Counted from the stretch's first letter, positions 1 to 6,212 are shown. The stretch is 8,334 bases of DNA from Methylibium sp964622685 (GCA_964622685.1 CAZUUU010000147.1:1-8334); one strand, 5' to 3'. Numbers and translations: made by a program. Notes: generated by a model not told the origin, from the letters alone.

Positions 1-741
1 ATCGGCGAATGCTTCGGCAAGGGCACGGCCACCTTCATGATCATGGGCGACAAGTGCACGCGGCGCTGTCCGTTCTGCGATGTCGGCCACGGCCGCCCCG
101 ATCCGCTGGACGCCGACGAGCCGCTGAACCTGGCCAAGACCATCGCGGCGCTGAAGCTGAAGTACGTGGTCATCACCAGTGTCGACCGCGACGATCTGCG
201 CGACGGCGGCGCGGCGCATTTCGTGGCCTGCATCGAGAAGGTCCGCGAGCTGTCTCCGGCCACGCAGATCGAGATCCTGACGCCCGACTTCCGCGGCCGC
301 ATGGACCGCGCACTCGACATCCTGAAGGCCGCGCCGCCCGACGTGATGAACCACAACCTCGAGACGGTGCCGCGCCTCTACAAGGAAGCGCGACCCGGAT
401 CGGACTACCAGTTCAGCCTCGACCTGCTGAAGCGTTTCAAGGACTTCGCGCCCGGGGTGCCGACCAAGAGCGGCCTGATGGTCGGCCTGGGCGAGACCGA
501 CGAGGAGATCCTCGTCGTGATGCGCGACATGCGCGCCCACGGCATCGACATGCTGACGCTGGGCCAGTACCTCGCGCCCAGCGGTCACCACCTGCCGGTG
601 CGCCGCTACGTGCACCCGGACACCTTCGCGATGTTCGAGCGCGAAGCACAGGCGATGGGCTTCAGCCATGCCGCGGTCGGCGCGATGGTGCGTTCGAGCT
701 ATCACGCCGACCAGCAGGCGCACGCCGCAGGCGTCGTCTGA
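1..741 (+). CDS. lipA: Lipoyl synthase, C-terminal part (5' end outside window)
   Basis: Radical SAM enzyme that inserts two sulfur atoms into octanoyl groups on lipoyl-carrier domains (pyruvate and 2-oxoglutarate dehydrogenases, glycine cleavage H protein); cytoplasmic. The window opens in frame at IGECFGKGTATF, and 246 residues are visible. Cys4 of the visible part (in IGEC) is the last cysteine of the auxiliary [4Fe-4S] cluster. The radical SAM motif CTRRCPFC follows, with cysteines at visible residues 19, 23 and 26. The C-terminal RSSY (visible 231-234) carries the serine known to ligate the auxiliary cluster. About 80 N-terminal residues, including the first two auxiliary-cluster cysteines, lie upstream of the window. 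No frame damage is seen. The identification is essentially certain; lipB often lies upstream in related genomes but cannot be seen here. Confidence 0.97.
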   Translation: MGECFGKGTATFMIMGDKCTRRCPFCDVGHGRPDPLDADEPLNLAKTIAALKLKYVVITSVDRDDLRDGGAAHFVACIEKVRELSPATQIEILTPDFRGRMDRALDILKAAPPDVMNHNLETVPRLYKEARPGSDYQFSLDLLKRFKDFAPGVPTKSGLMVGLGETDEEILVVMRDMRAHGIDMLTLGQYLAPSGHHLPVRRYVHPDTFAMFEREAQAMGFSHAAVGAMVRSSYHADQQAHAAGVV

Positions 742-760
742 GGGCCGCACGCCACACAGC

Positions 761-766
761 AGGAGG
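761..766 (+). promoter_or_regulatory. Shine-Dalgarno site of the DUF4197 gene
   Basis: A full AGGAGG, 5 nt before the ATG at 772. It fixes the start and shows that this organism uses classical ribosome binding sites, in contrast to the SD-less genes further right. Confidence 0.85.
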
Positions 767-771
767 CAACG

Positions 772-1458
772 ATGGACCGACGCGAGTTCTCCGGACAGTT
801 GGCGGCCGGCATGGCCTTGTGGGTCTGTGCGGCGCAGGCGCGTGCGCTGTCGCTGAGCGACGCCGACGCGAGTGCCGGCCTGAAGGCGGCGCTGGAGCGC
901 GGTGCGGCGGCCGCCGTCGGCCTGCTGGGCAAGCCCGACGGCTTCCTCGGCAACCCCAAGGTGCGCATCCCGCTGCCCGGCGCCCTGGAGAGTGCCGCCA
1001 AGTTGATGCGCGGGCTGGGCCAGGGCAAGAAGGTCGATGAGCTTGTCACCGCGATGAACCGCGCCGCCGAGTCGGCGGTGCCGGAGTCGAAGCAGCTGCT
1101 CAGCAATGCCGTCAGGCAGATGACAGTGACCGACGCGAAGCAGATCCTCCAGGGCGGTGACACCTCGGTGACGACCTTCTTCGCCGAGAAGACCCGCCTG
1201 CCGCTGGGCGAGAAGTTCCTGCCGGTCGTCACGCGCGCGACCGAGAAGGTCTCGCTCGCATCCAAGTACAACGCGGTGGCGGGCAAGGGCGTCGGCCTCG
1301 GCGTCGTCAAGAAGGAAGACGCCAACGTACAGCAGTACGTGACAGGCAAGGCGCTGGACGGCCTCTATCTCATGATCGGCGAGGAAGAGAAGAAGATCCG
1401 CCAGGACCCGGTCGGGACCGGCAGCGCGATCCTGAAGAAGGTCTTCGGCTCGCTCTGA
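772..1458 (+). CDS. DUF4197 family exported protein
   Basis: A 228-residue protein matching the DUF4197 family by recall: an amphipathic helix with repeated Ala/Leu, then the family hallmark PDGFLGNPKVRIPLPG (residues 55-70), then helical stretches to a C-terminal AILKKVFGSL. The function of this family is unknown. The N terminus MDRREF, a hydrophobic run (about residues 10-22) and AQARA suggest a signal peptide cleaved near residue 25, so a periplasmic or envelope location is likely. The RR-x-F pattern resembles a twin-arginine signal, although the hydrophobic part is short. It starts 30 bp after lipA on the same strand and has its own strong SD, so co-transcription with lipA is plausible but no functional link is evident. 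It ends 10 bp from a convergent gene, with no hairpin-plus-T-tract terminator between them. Family call is confident; export route is inferred. Confidence 0.88.
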   Translation: MDRREFSGQLAAGMALWVCAAQARALSLSDADASAGLKAALERGAAAAVGLLGKPDGFLGNPKVRIPLPGALESAAKLMRGLGQGKKVDELVTAMNRAAESAVPESKQLLSNAVRQMTVTDAKQILQGGDTSVTTFFAEKTRLPLGEKFLPVVTRATEKVSLASKYNAVAGKGVGLGVVKKEDANVQQYVTGKALDGLYLMIGEEEKKIRQDPVGTGSAILKKVFGSL

Positions 1459-1468
1459 GCCCGGCCGG

Positions 1469-2584
1469 TCAGAACTGCCTCGACAGCTCGAAGACCAGCG
1501 CCGAGGGCAGTGCCTGCTGCAGGCCATCGCGCCCGACGCGGGCGTGGTTCATGCCGTTGAAGCCCGAGACCTCGAAGGCGTTGCCTTCCTCGACGAGCTC
1601 GATGAACGAGAAGCCGGGCAGCTCGGCCCGGATGTCGTCGGCCAGCTGCTCCAGGCGTTCACCGCGCAGCACGCCCTCGAACACGATCGCGTGAGGCAGG
1701 CCCTCGCGGCAGAAGTCGGCCGCCTCGTCCACCGAGCCGACGAAGTCGATCAGCAGGCCCATGTTGGCGAGCGCCTCGCGTACCTGCACGCGCACCTCGC
1801 GGCGCGCCGCGAGCACGAGCACCTGGCTGCCGGCCAGCGGCTTGGAGTTGAGCGTCGACGAGTCGCCGTGATCGAGCTCGATGGCGGTCATGCCTTCCAG
1901 CTCTTCGTTGACGGTCAACGGGAACTCGAGGGTCATCGAGACGCTCGCAGCGTCGGCCTCGCGCAGCAGCACCAGCCCCATCGTGCGCGCGATCTGGCTC
2001 AGCAGGTGCCAATTCAGCGAGTCGCCCGTGGCGGCATCGGCGCCGGCCGAGCGATCGGGTTCGTGACCGAAGCTGCAGCGCACGCGGCCATGCGCCGGCC
2101 AGTCCTTCAGGTCGACGCGGAAGTCGATGGTCGAGCGGGCCTGCTCGATCGCCCAGTCCAGCACGGCGTTGAGCAGGCTGAACAGCAGGGCCGGATCGAC
2201 CAGCACCTCGATCGGCCGGGTGCTCTGGCGCACCTGGACGCCACGGGCGTTGGCTTCGCGCGCACGATGGGTCAGCACCGACTGCAGCGTCTGCGCCAGA
2301 TCGAGCCGTTCGTGCGACTGCCGCAGGCGCTTGGACGCGAAGCGCGACAGCTGCTGGCTGACCACGCCGATGCGGCGGGCGCGCTCGATCTCGTTGCGCA
2401 GCGCGCGCAGGCCTTCGCGGTCGATGCCGCCGGTGGTGGTGAGCTGGATCACCCGCTCGAGCGCGGCGCTCAGCGGCTCGGCGACCTCGCGACCGATCTG
2501 GGCCGTCAGCTCCCGCCACGCCTCCTGGGTGTCGGCCGAGTCGGTCTCGGGGGCGGGCAGTGGCGGGCGGGCAGTCATGGTCAT
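1469..2584 (-). CDS. Degenerate histidine kinase / receiver-like protein (predicted pseudo-kinase)
   Basis: A 371-residue cytoplasmic protein with no transmembrane segment. Residues about 15-100 look like a dimerisation helix pair of a histidine kinase, about 100-240 like an ATPase domain, and 253-371 like a receiver domain beginning KPLAGSQVLVLAARREVR. Key residues are missing throughout. The H-box reads IGREVAEP, with Arg32 where the phospho-His should be. The N-box region reads LDWAIEQA, with Trp where Asn is expected. No DxGxG box is visible. In the receiver the acidic pair is Ala-Ala (259-260) and the phospho-Asp position appears to be Glu303 (IVFEGVLRG). The frame is intact, so this is not a decayed gene. 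The start is uncertain: an in-frame ATG at 2641 adds 19 residues, but those codons use A/T at third positions unlike the rest, so ATG 2584 (or 2578) is preferred; none has a clear SD. It lies downstream of the CoA-transferase on the same strand, 134 bp apart. I recall similar proteins in other Burkholderiales; their role is unknown to me. Confidence 0.8.
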   Translation of the reverse strand: MTMTARPPLPAPETDSADTQEAWRELTAQIGREVAEPLSAALERVIQLTTTGGIDREGLRALRNEIERARRIGVVSQQLSRFASKRLRQSHERLDLAQTLQSVLTHRAREANARGVQVRQSTRPIEVLVDPALLFSLLNAVLDWAIEQARSTIDFRVDLKDWPAHGRVRCSFGHEPDRSAGADAATGDSLNWHLLSQIARTMGLVLLREADAASVSMTLEFPLTVNEELEGMTAIELDHGDSSTLNSKPLAGSQVLVLAARREVRVQVREALANMGLLIDFVGSVDEAADFCREGLPHAIVFEGVLRGERLEQLADDIRAELPGFSFIELVEEGNAFEVSGFNGMNHARVGRDGLQQALPSALVFELSRQF

Positions 2585-2672
2585 GGAGTCGTGGTCGGCG
2601 CGGCCCGGGTCGATAAACCCGCTCTGCCGCACAGCACACATTCTGTGACGTTTCGCGACGCCATCCCTAGCT

Positions 2673-2711
2673 CCGCGCCAGCCGCGGCGCGGTTTCCCCC
2701 CGATTCAGGGG
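2673..2711. other. Pair of GC-rich inverted repeats between two minus-strand genes
   Basis: CCGCGCC (2673-2679) and GGCGCGG (2686-2692) form a perfect 7-bp stem with a 6-nt loop. Next to it, CCCC (2698-2701) and GGGG (2708-2711) can form a 4-bp stem. They lie just after the CoA-transferase stop on the minus strand. On that strand no T-tract follows the larger hairpin, so it is not a canonical intrinsic terminator. It may stabilise the mRNA 3' end, attenuate transcription, or do nothing. Confidence 0.45.
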
Positions 2712-2718
2712 CGCGGCA

Positions 2719-3972
2719 TCAGGGGCCGAGCGCGCCGGCGGTGCGGGCCGCCGCGATGCGCTCGGCGTCCCAGCCCAGCCAGTCGCCCAGCACCTCGGAC
2801 TCGTGCTGGCCCAGCAAGGGCGGCGCATGCCGCGTTCGGGGCGGCGTGGCGGACAGCTTCAGGGGGCTGGCGACCAGCCGCAGTGCCTCGGTCAGGGGAT
2901 GGGGCACGGTCTCGGTCATGCCGCGCGCCAGCACCTGGGGGTCGGCGAAGACCTGGTCCAGCGAGTTGATCGGGCCGCACGGAACCTTGGCGGTCTCGAG
3001 CGCTGCGAGCCAGTCCTCGCGCGTGCGCTGGCGCATCAGCGCGGCGAGCAGCGGGACCAGCACCGCGCGGTGGCGCACGCGATCGGCGTTCTTCGAGAAG
3101 CGCGGATCGGCGGCCAGGTCCGCCCGGCCCGCGACCTCGCAGAACTTGGCGAACTGACCGTCGTTGCCGACCGCGAGGATGATGTGACCGTCGGCCACCT
3201 CGAACACCTGGTAGGGCACGATGTTCTGATGTGCGTTGCCGGCGCGCCCCGGTGCGCGGCCGCTGACGAGGTAGTTGGCGCCGAGATTGGCCAGCATCGC
3301 GACCTGGACGTCCAGCAGCGCCATGTCGATGTACTGGCCCGGGCCGCGCCGGAAGCCTTCGGCATCGCGATGCCGCAGCGCCGCCAGGATGCCGACGGTG
3401 GCGTACAGGCCGGTGAAGAGATCGGCGACCGCCACGCCGACCTTCTGTGGGCCGCCGCCGGGCAGGTCGTCGCGCTCGCCGGTCACGCTCATCAGGCCGC
3501 CCAGCCCTTGCACCGCGTAGTCGTAGCCGGCACGGTCGCGGTACGGGCCGGTCTGGCCATAGCCGGTGATCGAGCAGTAGACGAGTTGCGGGTTCAGCGC
3601 GTGGAGCGTGGCGAAGTCGAGCCCGTAGCGGGCCATGTCCCCGACCTTGTAGTTCTCGACCAGCACGTCGGCCTGCTGCGCGAGCGAGCGGACGAGGGCC
3701 TGCCCTTCGCGATGCGCGAGGTCGATCGTGATCGAGCGCTTGTTGCGGTTGGCGCCCAGGTAGTAGGCCGACTCGTCGCTCTCGGCGCCCAGCCCATCGT
3801 TCAGGAAAGGGGGGCCCCAGGCGCGCGTGTCGTCACCCGTGCCCGGCCGCTCGACCTTGACGACGTCGGCGCCGAGGTCGCCCAGCACCTGCGTGCACCA
3901 CGGCCCGGCCAGGACGCGCGACAGGTCGAGCACGCGCAGACCGCCGAGCGACTGAGCGAAGGCATTGTCCAT
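2719..3972 (-). CDS. CaiB/BaiF family (class III) CoA-transferase
   Basis: A 417-residue cytoplasmic enzyme that moves CoA between carboxylic acids through an aspartyl-CoA thioester. Family signatures run throughout: LGGLRVLDLSRVLAGPWCTQ (9-28), GADVVKVERPG (34-44), NPQLVYCSITGYGQTGPY (127-144), GYDYAVQGLGGLMSVTG (149-165), and VGVAVADLFTGLYA (178-191), in which Asp184 aligns with the catalytic Asp of formyl-CoA transferase. The later part carries RFSKNADRVRHR and the usual ending PLLGQHESEVL. The length is normal for the family. The substrate cannot be told: no dehydrogenase, thiolase or oxalate gene is nearby. The start at 3972 fits the family N terminus; no SD precedes it, but a -10-like CAGAAT stands 6 nt upstream. 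It is divergent from the lipoprotein gene (38 bp between starts) and may be read through into the kinase-like gene downstream. Family call is firm; substrate unknown. Confidence 0.95.
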   Translation of the reverse strand: MDNAFAQSLGGLRVLDLSRVLAGPWCTQVLGDLGADVVKVERPGTGDDTRAWGPPFLNDGLGAESDESAYYLGANRNKRSITIDLAHREGQALVRSLAQQADVLVENYKVGDMARYGLDFATLHALNPQLVYCSITGYGQTGPYRDRAGYDYAVQGLGGLMSVTGERDDLPGGGPQKVGVAVADLFTGLYATVGILAALRHRDAEGFRRGPGQYIDMALLDVQVAMLANLGANYLVSGRAPGRAGNAHQNIVPYQVFEVADGHIILAVGNDGQFAKFCEVAGRADLAADPRFSKNADRVRHRAVLVPLLAALMRQRTREDWLAALETAKVPCGPINSLDQVFADPQVLARGMTETVPHPLTEALRLVASPLKLSATPPRTRHAPPLLGQHESEVLGDWLGWDAERIAAARTAGALGP

Positions 3973-3978
3973 GCGGCG

Positions 3979-3984
3979 ATTCTG
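3979..3984 (-). promoter_or_regulatory. -10-like hexamer just before the CoA-transferase ATG
   Basis: CAGAAT on the minus strand (4 of 6 matches to TATAAT), followed by 6 nt and then the ATG. Transcription would begin about at the ATG, giving a leaderless mRNA. No convincing -35 was found. It is supported mainly by the same arrangement at neighbouring genes. Confidence 0.4.
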
Positions 3985-3998
3985 CGCCGCTGGCTCCG

Positions 3999-4004
3999 GA
4001 TAAT
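3999..4004 (+). promoter_or_regulatory. -10 hexamer of the lipoprotein-EIIA-HPr block
   Basis: GATAAT (5 of 6 matches to TATAAT), 6 nt before the ATG at 4011. The predicted start of transcription is at or next to that ATG, and there is no SD. The -35 region is weak (3 of 6 at best). It shares the 38-bp divergent region with the oppositely directed CoA-transferase promoter candidate. Confidence 0.55.
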
Positions 4005-4010
4005 CGAGTG

Positions 4011-4532
4011 ATGCTGCTTCGACTGATCAGGTCTGCTGTCTTGCTGCTGGCGGGCGGCGCGTGCTCGCCGGTCCTGGACTGGCGCGAGGTGCGGCCGGCG
4101 GGCGCCGGCATCACGGCGAGCTTTCCTTGCAAGCCCGAACGTCAGGAGCGGTCGGTCTCGCTCGGGGGGGGGAGCGTGTCGTTGCAGATGCTGGTCTGCA
4201 GCGCAGGGGGCGTGACCTGGGGCCTCGGCACGGCCGAGATGACCGATCCGGCGCGCGTCGCCGAGGCACTCGCCGCCCTGCGCGCCAGCCGGCTCGTCAA
4301 CCTCGACGGGCGCGAGCTCGAGGCGCAGCCGCTGGCGCTGGCGGGCATGACGCCGAACCCGCAGGCGGTGCGCCTGCGCATTGCCGGGCGGCGGCCGGAC
4401 GGCAGCGAGATCACCGAGCGGGCCTGGCTGTTCGCGCGCGGCACGCGCGTCTTCCACGTCGCCGCCCTGGGCGGCGGACCTTCCCACGAAGCCCTCGAGA
4501 CCTTCTTCGGCGGACTGAAGCTCAACCCATAA
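4011..4532 (+). CDS. Predicted small lipoprotein upstream of PTS genes
   Basis: A 173-residue protein. The N terminus MLLRLIRSAVLLLAGGAC has charged residues, a hydrophobic core and Cys18 in a context (A-G-G-A-C) allowed by the loose lipobox pattern, so it is probably a lipid-anchored envelope protein. The mature part begins SPVLDWREVRP and contains a FPCKPER motif (Cys about 44), a second cysteine in MLVCSAGG (about 63), a GMTPNPQAVRLRIAGR segment and the ending ETFFGGLKLNP. I recall similar proteins beside PTS genes in other Burkholderiales; no function is known to me. A GTG codon at 4008 would add one residue, but the ATG at 4011 is preferred because it sits 6 nt after a -10-like GATAAT. 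No SD is present. The gene contains nine consecutive G residues at 4164-4172 (Gly52-54). Its stop codon lies 8 bp before the EIIA start, so an operon with the PTS genes is likely. Confidence 0.8.
   Translation: MLLRLIRSAVLLLAGGACSPVLDWREVRPAGAGITASFPCKPERQERSVSLGGGSVSLQMLVCSAGGVTWGLGTAEMTDPARVAEALAALRASRLVNLDGRELEAQPLALAGMTPNPQAVRLRIAGRRPDGSEITERAWLFARGTRVFHVAALGGGPSHEALETFFGGLKLNP
4164..4172 (+). repeat. G9 homopolymer tract inside the lipoprotein gene
   Basis: Nine consecutive G residues encoding Gly-Gly-Gly. The frame is family-like on both sides (ERSVSL before, SVSLQMLVC after), so nine is the in-frame length. Such tracts can slip during replication and also cause sequencing length errors. 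Confidence 0.9.
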
Positions 4533-4533
4533 T
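4528..4533 (+). promoter_or_regulatory. -10-like hexamer before the EIIA ATG
   Basis: CATAAT (5 of 6 matches to TATAAT) overlaps the TAA stop of the lipoprotein gene and lies 7 nt before the EIIA ATG at 4541. It could drive a separate, leaderless EIIA-HPr transcript. The overlap with a stop codon means that part of the match is expected by chance; the -35 is weak. Confidence 0.35.
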
Positions 4534-4540
4534 CACCACC

Positions 4541-5011
4541 ATGGCTGGGCTGTTCATCATTGCGCATGCGCCGCTGGCGTCGGCACTTCGTGTCGCGGCC
4601 GGGCATGCCTTCCCCGATGCGATGCAGGCCGTCGAGGCGCTGGACGTGACCCCGCAGCTGGCGCCCGACGAGATCGAGGCGCAGGCTCGCGTGCTGCTCG
4701 ACCGCTTGCTGGCGGCCCAGGGCGACCGAGGCGCGCTGATCCTGACCGACGTGTTCGGGGCCACACCCTGCAACGTGGCGCAGCGCCTGGCCGACGGCGC
4801 GAGCGTCAAGATCGTGACGGGCGTCAACGTGCCGATGCTGTGGCGCACGATCAACTACGCCGACGAGCCGCTGGACATGCTGGTGGCGCGAGCCCTGGCG
4901 GGCGCGACGCAAGGCGTGCTGCAGGTGGCGCCGGCGCGGCCGCAGAACCAGACCCAGAACGTAGGAGCCCGCCCCGGCGATGATCTCGACGCGCGTCACC
5001 ATCAGCAATAA
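4541..5011 (+). CDS. PTS EIIA component, mannose family
   Basis: A 156-residue cytoplasmic phosphocarrier that takes phosphate from HPr. It begins MAGLFIIAHAPLASAL, where His9 aligns with the phosphorylated histidine of the mannose-type EIIA domain, and contains ILTDVFGATPCNVAQRL (67-83) and KIVTGVNVPML (90-100), both family hallmarks. The IIA domain is about 130 residues; a Q/N-rich tail follows, ending DARHHQQ. There is no IIB domain and no IIB or IIC gene in the window, so it cannot on its own serve a known sugar permease here. In Ralstonia and Neisseria the equivalent is, to my recollection, called ptsM. It lies 8 bp after the lipoprotein gene and overlaps ptsH by 32 bp, which implies translational coupling. 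No SD precedes its ATG. A regulatory role is inferred from the missing permease. Confidence 0.92.
   Translation: MAGLFIIAHAPLASALRVAAGHAFPDAMQAVEALDVTPQLAPDEIEAQARVLLDRLLAAQGDRGALILTDVFGATPCNVAQRLADGASVKIVTGVNVPMLWRTINYADEPLDMLVARALAGATQGVLQVAPARPQNQTQNVGARPGDDLDARHHQQ
4963..4967 (+). promoter_or_regulatory. Shine-Dalgarno candidate of ptsH
   Basis: AGGAG, 12 nt before the ptsH ATG and inside the EIIA coding region. The spacing is long, so re-initiation by ribosomes finishing EIIA 32 bp further on may matter as well. Confidence 0.5.
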
Positions 5012-5249
5012 GCTGGGCCTGCACGCCCGGGCTTCGGCCAAGCTGACCAAGCTGGCCGGCAGCTATCCGTGCGAGGTGTTCATGGCGCGCGGGGCACGCC
5101 GGGTCAATGCCAAGAGCATCATGGGCGTGATGATGCTGGCCGCGGGCATCGGCACCGAAGTCGAGATCGAGACCTCGGGTGATCAGGAGCAGCAGGCGAT
5201 GGATGCGTTGCTGGCGCTGATCAACGACAAGTTCGGCGAGGGCGAGTAG
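4980..5249 (+). CDS. ptsH: Phosphocarrier protein HPr
   Basis: An 89-residue cytoplasmic protein that carries phosphate from Enzyme I to EIIA. The active-site motif NKLGLHARAS places His15 and Arg17 at their standard positions. The second signature, NAKSIMGVMMLAAGIGTEVEIE, places Ser46 at the position phosphorylated by HPr kinase/phosphorylase, an enzyme that betaproteobacteria are known to have. Length and both motifs are typical. The start overlaps the end of the EIIA gene by 32 bp in another frame. Downstream, the expected partner ptsI is separated by a convergent acyltransferase gene whose stop is 11 bp away, so ptsH is probably the last gene of its transcript. No clear terminator is seen. 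Regulation through Ser46 is inferred from the residue only. Confidence 0.97.
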   Translation: MISTRVTISNKLGLHARASAKLTKLAGSYPCEVFMARGARRVNAKSIMGVMMLAAGIGTEVEIETSGDQEQQAMDALLALINDKFGEGE

Positions 5250-5260
5250 GGGGCGGCGCC

Positions 5261-6112
5261 TCACTGCCCCAGGAAGTGCCGGCGGTACTTGGTCGGCAGG
5301 TCGTCGATCCGCATCAGCATCGGCAGATCGGCCGTGTTGAAGTCCGGATCCCAGGCCGGTGCACCCAGCACCTTGGCGCCGCACCGCAGGTAGCCGCGGA
5401 TCAGTGGCGGCGGTTCGACCGGCAGTGTCCGATCCAGGTCGTCGACCGGGAGCGGAAGGCGAGGGCGCACCTGCCATTCGATCGGTGCCAGGTGGGTGTG
5501 GCGCAGTTGCTCCCACAGGCTGGCGGCGACATGCCCGCCGTCGCGCATGCTGATGCTGGCGCAGCCGACCATCGTGTCGAGCTGGTTGCGCACCATGAAC
5601 TCGGCCAGCGCGCCCCACAGGGCCAGGATGGCGCCGCCGGAACGATGATCGGGGTGGACGCAGGAACGACCCAGCTCGACCATCTTCGTGCGCAGCGGTC
5701 GCAGTCGCGTCAGGTCGAACTCGGTCTCGCTGTAGAGGCCGCCGACGCGCTGCGCGGCGGCGGGGGTCAGCACGCGGTAGGTGCCGATCACCGAACCCGG
5801 TTCGCCGTCCGGGCCGAGCAGCCGGACCAGCAGGTGCTCGCAGTAGGCATCGAACACGTCGACGTCATGACCGGCCGGCGTGCCGCGGGGTGGCGCCAGG
5901 CGTGCGCCCATCTCCTCGGCGAAGACGAGGTGCCTCAGGCGCTGCGCTTCGCGAACTTCGCTCTCATCGCGCGCCCAAGCCACGCCCAGTCGAACCCGTT
6001 CGGTCGAGGCAGGCGGCTCGGCGTCCCGGCATCGAAGTGACCTCCGGTCGGCGCGTGCGCCTGGGCCAGCGATCTCGTGGAGCGGCAGCGTCGGCAGCGG
6101 CAGGTCCCTCAT
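5261..6112 (-). CDS. OlsB-like GNAT family N-acyltransferase
   Basis: A 283-residue protein of the GNAT type related to OlsB (ornithine N-alpha-acyltransferase, first step of ornithine lipid synthesis, 3-hydroxyacyl-ACP donor) and to proteins once labelled hemolysin-like. Motifs seen: REAQRLRHLVFAEEMGARL (54-72), VFDAYCEHLLVR (86-97), VIGTYRVL (108-115), the core ELGRSCVHPDHRSGGAILALW (146-166), VGCASISM (182-189), HTHLAP (205-210) and a C-terminal PAWDPDFNTADLPMLMRIDDLP (252-273) typical of this acyltransferase group. The first 38 residues are Arg/Pro-rich and poorly structured. The start is supported by AGGAG 5 nt upstream. It is convergent with ptsH and divergent from ptsI, so it is transcribed alone. 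No olsA partner is seen. Substrate could be ornithine, another amino acid or an unrelated amine; the acyl-ACP-using group is likely, the exact reaction is not settled. Confidence 0.85.
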   Translation of the reverse strand: MRDLPLPTLPLHEIAGPGARADRRSLRCRDAEPPASTERVRLGVAWARDESEVREAQRLRHLVFAEEMGARLAPPRGTPAGHDVDVFDAYCEHLLVRLLGPDGEPGSVIGTYRVLTPAAAQRVGGLYSETEFDLTRLRPLRTKMVELGRSCVHPDHRSGGAILALWGALAEFMVRNQLDTMVGCASISMRDGGHVAASLWEQLRHTHLAPIEWQVRPRLPLPVDDLDRTLPVEPPPLIRGYLRCGAKVLGAPAWDPDFNTADLPMLMRIDDLPTKYRRHFLGQ

Positions 6113-6117
6113 GAGTT

Positions 6118-6122
6118 CTCCT
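6118..6122 (-). promoter_or_regulatory. Shine-Dalgarno site of the acyltransferase gene
   Basis: AGGAG on the minus strand with 5 nt to the ATG at 6112. It confirms that start against later in-frame candidates. Confidence 0.75.
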
Positions 6123-6212
6123 GATCTTGCATGGCCGCCGAGGATGAGACAGGTGCGTGACGCGTCGATGTAGCCCGCATGAAGCTGCAGTGACAGCCGG
6201 CCGCGGGGGCGC

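Noticed and set aside
9..1040. A 343-codon plus-strand frame across lipA and the DUF4197 gene
   Set aside because: Arg/Pro/Ala-rich shadow; lipA and DUF4197 are read in other frames with clear motifs.
1459..1468. CCGGCCGG palindrome between convergent genes as a terminator
   Set aside because: Self-complementary without loop room and with no T-tract; likely chance in GC-rich DNA.
2585..2641. N-terminal extension of the kinase-like gene to an ATG at 2641
   Set aside because: The codons there use A/T third positions (TGT, GCT, TTT), unlike the rest, and no SD precedes the ATG; it remains possible.
1544..3157. A 537-codon plus-strand open frame across the kinase-like and CoA-transferase genes
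   Set aside because: It is antisense to two genes with clear family signatures, changes from one gene's shadow to another's and shows no recognisable domain; such frames are common at this GC content.
4008..4010. GTG as start of the lipoprotein gene
   Set aside because: The adjacent ATG at 4011 fits the -10 spacing and gives the same protein minus one residue.
2803..4011. A 402-codon plus-strand open frame opposite the CoA-transferase
   Set aside because: Composition is typical of an antisense shadow; the minus-strand enzyme carries all CaiB/BaiF motifs.
6190..6195. GTGACA as a normal -35 for ptsI
   Set aside because: The 20-nt gap to TAGGAT is longer than sigma70-type promoters tolerate well; the extended -10 explains the site better.
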